From assembly GCF_019399895.1 (NCBI RefSeq), contig NC_091873.1:2488001-2552000 (forward strand): a DNA stretch of 64,000 nt, written 5' to 3'. Below are positions 61,501 to 64,000 of this stretch, piece by piece. The stretch comes from Cardiocondyla obscurior (lineage: Eukaryota; Arthropoda; Insecta; Hymenoptera; Formicidae). The notes under the pieces were generated by a model that made no database searches, had not been told where the DNA came from, and saw nothing but the letters and a program-made list of their open reading frames with translations. Both the position numbers and the translations under genes were made by a program. Position 1 is the stretch's first letter, and each line of letters opens with the position of its first letter.

Positions 61501-64000
61501 TTCACGTAGGAACCGTAGTTCATCGAACAGGGTCGCACACGGCAACGCGCGATGTAAATTTAATGACGATCCGCGGCATAAATGAAACGATGTATGAAAT
61601 CATTGCCTAAAAGTGAAAAAATTTAATGTATCGTCGGAGTCGCGCGTTGCGTATGATCGCGAAATGGAATTTCCGATCGAATTCCACGCGTGGTTGACAA
61701 ATGTAACAAAACCAGTTGCCAAAAAACGATGAAAGGAGATCTCTTCTTTTTTTGTCCTTTTTTTTCAAGTAACCTTTGCGCGATATCTTGATTTTATATC
61801 TCTTCGTTACCCGGGTTTGTTCGTCTACATCCAGCGAGCCCTCCTGGTGTAAATCAACCGCGAAAGTTGAGGAGCAGGCGACGTAGATTAATACCCGCGA
61901 TATATTAAACCACTGTTGAAATGCCATAAAAAGAGTATCAAATTGCTTTATCTCTTCATTCGGAAAGATTATGTCCACGTTTGACTAATACTTATTTGTT
62001 GCCATAAACATATGCCGGAAAATAATTCGTCAAGTCTCAGGAACTGACGCAAGCGTTATTATTTTTAATTTTATAACTCTAATTATAAAATAGATTAGAT
62101 CGTTAAATTTTATCAAATCTAATTCGATAAATATTTTCAAATAGAAAATTATTATTGCAAATCAGCATTCGCCGAACTATTTTATTATGCTTTCACAAAT
62201 TAAAATAATTTCCAGTGCTAACTAATTTTTCATTAACATTTGTCTTCAAATTTAAATACTCTTTATCGTGTATACGATAATATCGTGTACACGTTTTCAC
62301 TATGTAGCTTAATTTGACAATTCCGAAGGATGAGGAACACTTGTTTATGCATTGAACTTTATTCACGCAAAGTTGGATGCGTGAAAGAAAGAAAGAAATA
62401 AAGAAAAAAAAAAAAGGAAACGCACAAAATCCACGTGAAGGAAGATTGGAGAACGGTCGGTTAAAAGAGCGATTTCGCACGTTGCCGTTCATTGGTCGCG
62501 TCTCCCGCACACGGGCAATTCGCTGCCGATGGGGTCCCATGGCGCGATGATGCGATGGTTTACGAAGCGAGAGGGTCCGACAGATCAGCGGGAAAGAGTA
62601 AAAGAGAACGAGTGAGAGAAAGAAAGAGGGGACGGACGGTGGAAACCTCGAGGAAGCAGAGCGGTCGTCGACCCCTAAAAATACTCTTACGCATTGTGTG
62701 CCACTTCACTTCTGAGCGGTTTCGAAGCGGACGGAGCGGACCCCGCTCTCATCCTCGCACGGCGAGCCAGCGAGAACAAACCATCGGTGTTCACCGATTC
62801 GTTCGGCGTTACTTGTGATGCACACATGCATCGTAGGGATGCCGGTACAAAGCGCGTTGCCGGCCTGTCTCTCCCGATGCCCCGCCGGCTCCCGATCTTT
62901 CAGATCCACAAGACGACGCCTCCTCTCGCCACCGATCGTTCCCTGGGACCCCGAAGAACTAACAGTACTTTGCCGGCCTAGACCAGTCAGACATTGAGAC
63001 CGGCAGGAACGTACCGCTCGAATTTCAGAGCCCACCTTCCGTTGTCCTGCCCTTCCCGACGAACGAACCCGAGAACGAGCTCTGGTGAAGCTGCAGATGG
63101 AGCCCGCGGTATCGGCTTTCGAAAAACGGAACCCTACGACCTATGATACCTGCGTACAACGAATACTTGAGACACCGGAGTGAGGGCCACATTCTAAACT
63201 CGTATTGTAAAGTTATTACGGGACTGATCACGGGGAATGGATTTCAAAGATTCTTTTTTTTTTATGGCCGCAGAAATGCGTACCGGATATCCGCGGAGGG
63301 TAGGCTAGAAACTGGTACCTACTTGTTTTCATCAATTGCACCGGCTAATTGGCATTAGAAAGGAGAGAAATACCAGATCTTTTAAGGGCGAAGACGAATA
63401 ACGGGATATTGGTTTAATTCAGATTGCAATTAATTTTAACAGCGACACAACTCGATCTTGAGATATGTTTAATTAAACGGTAGAACCGGCTAATGTAAAA
63501 GGTTTTCTATTAAAACTTTTATTGCCCTTTATTTAAAAGAATCAAATTAATTGAATGTTATTAAATTTATAACAAATTCTGAAAAAGACATTTTGATGGC
63601 CAGACAGATTACCGCGCGTTGATGCATGACATATCGTTAAATTATTTTTTCTTTTTAATATCGAGCTCAAATAGAAACGATCGAAATTATATTTCAACCG
63701 ACTAGACGCGTGTCAGAAATAAAAGAGATTTACTTATTTTACACGGACTAAATTATAATAATAATGTCGAATTATAAATGGAACTTATTGAGAATAATTT
63801 TCGGAGACTCGTTGCATGCGATTAAAGTTAAATTCGATAACGATCAGACCGCCGTTACGCGCACCGCCGTAAATATACAATGCAAGTCAGCATCTCTCGG
63901 GGAGAGTAAAGTTGCGCTATTCATCTTTCCGACAACAGTAGCCGCTGCATCCGTCTCTAGTATCTCCTCTAATTTTGTAAGAGAAGTCTGATCTCTCTTA
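58508..64000. other. no confident gene; CpG-rich islands
   Basis: A strongly CpG-rich island spans about 59.65-60.3 kb and another 62.5-63.1 kb; both might be promoters or 5' exons. Minus-strand frames at 59600-59868 and 62706-63035 read somewhat like protein but lack a start, domain or splice chain I can defend. Confidence 0.35.

Noticed and set aside
61607..61978. 123-codon minus-strand ORF beginning DIIFPNEEIKQFDTLF
   Set aside because: Starts from a GTG and turns into low-complexity Lys-rich sequence; one donor-like GTAACG is not enough to call an exon.

Overview
The window is eukaryotic DNA from an insect, most likely a hymenopteran and plausibly an ant. The evidence is a moderately AT-rich sequence with unusually frequent CpG, many A/T homopolymers and short microsatellites, GT-AG introns from about 170 bp to 17 kb, and a protein of clear insect type. 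Species cannot be fixed from the sequence alone.

One gene dominates the window: the plus-strand orthologue of Drosophila Limpet (Lmpt), a testin/FHL-type LIM protein. Its core is laid out in order: a PET domain on two exons (18052-18226, 18859-19092), then six LIM domains spread over six exons (19639-19848, 36960-37160, 37982-38156, 45998-46167, 46545-46731, 46906-47063). All splice phases agree and the stop is TAA at 47061-47063. The CxxC that opens each of LIM2-LIM6 lies at the end of the preceding exon, so every LIM domain after the first is split by an intron. An N-terminal exon (ATG 14949, donor after 15463) joins the PET exon in phase and gives a predicted 674-residue protein. A 3' UTR of about 1.9 kb follows, with AATAAA motifs at 48985-48994.

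The most interesting signal is in the long introns. They hold several unexplained ORFs that end in a splice donor whose phase fits the next limpet exon. Candidates are 1011-1099 and 6176-6408 (into PET), a 568-codon intron-free ORF at 28732-30438 and 34464-34621 (into LIM2), and 40544-40748 and 45353-45461 (into LIM4). The LIM2 exon has two acceptors 11 nt apart that suit upstream exons of different phase. Together this suggests one locus using serial alternative promoters to put different N-termini on six, about five or three LIM domains. The phase matches are seen in the sequence; use of each exon is inference.

Other content: a GC-rich 253-bp inverted-repeat element at 19156-19408 with a diverged partial relative at about 9019-9165; two strong palindromes (19417-19491, 19511-19556) beside it in the same short intron; short tandem duplications; a 39-base T run just upstream of the LIM5 exon; and a GA/CT-rich promoter-like region at 33.7-34.4 kb. 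From about 49 kb to the end I find no confidently recognisable gene, only GC-rich islands with weak exon-like candidates, the best being a two-exon 5' end at 58125-58507.
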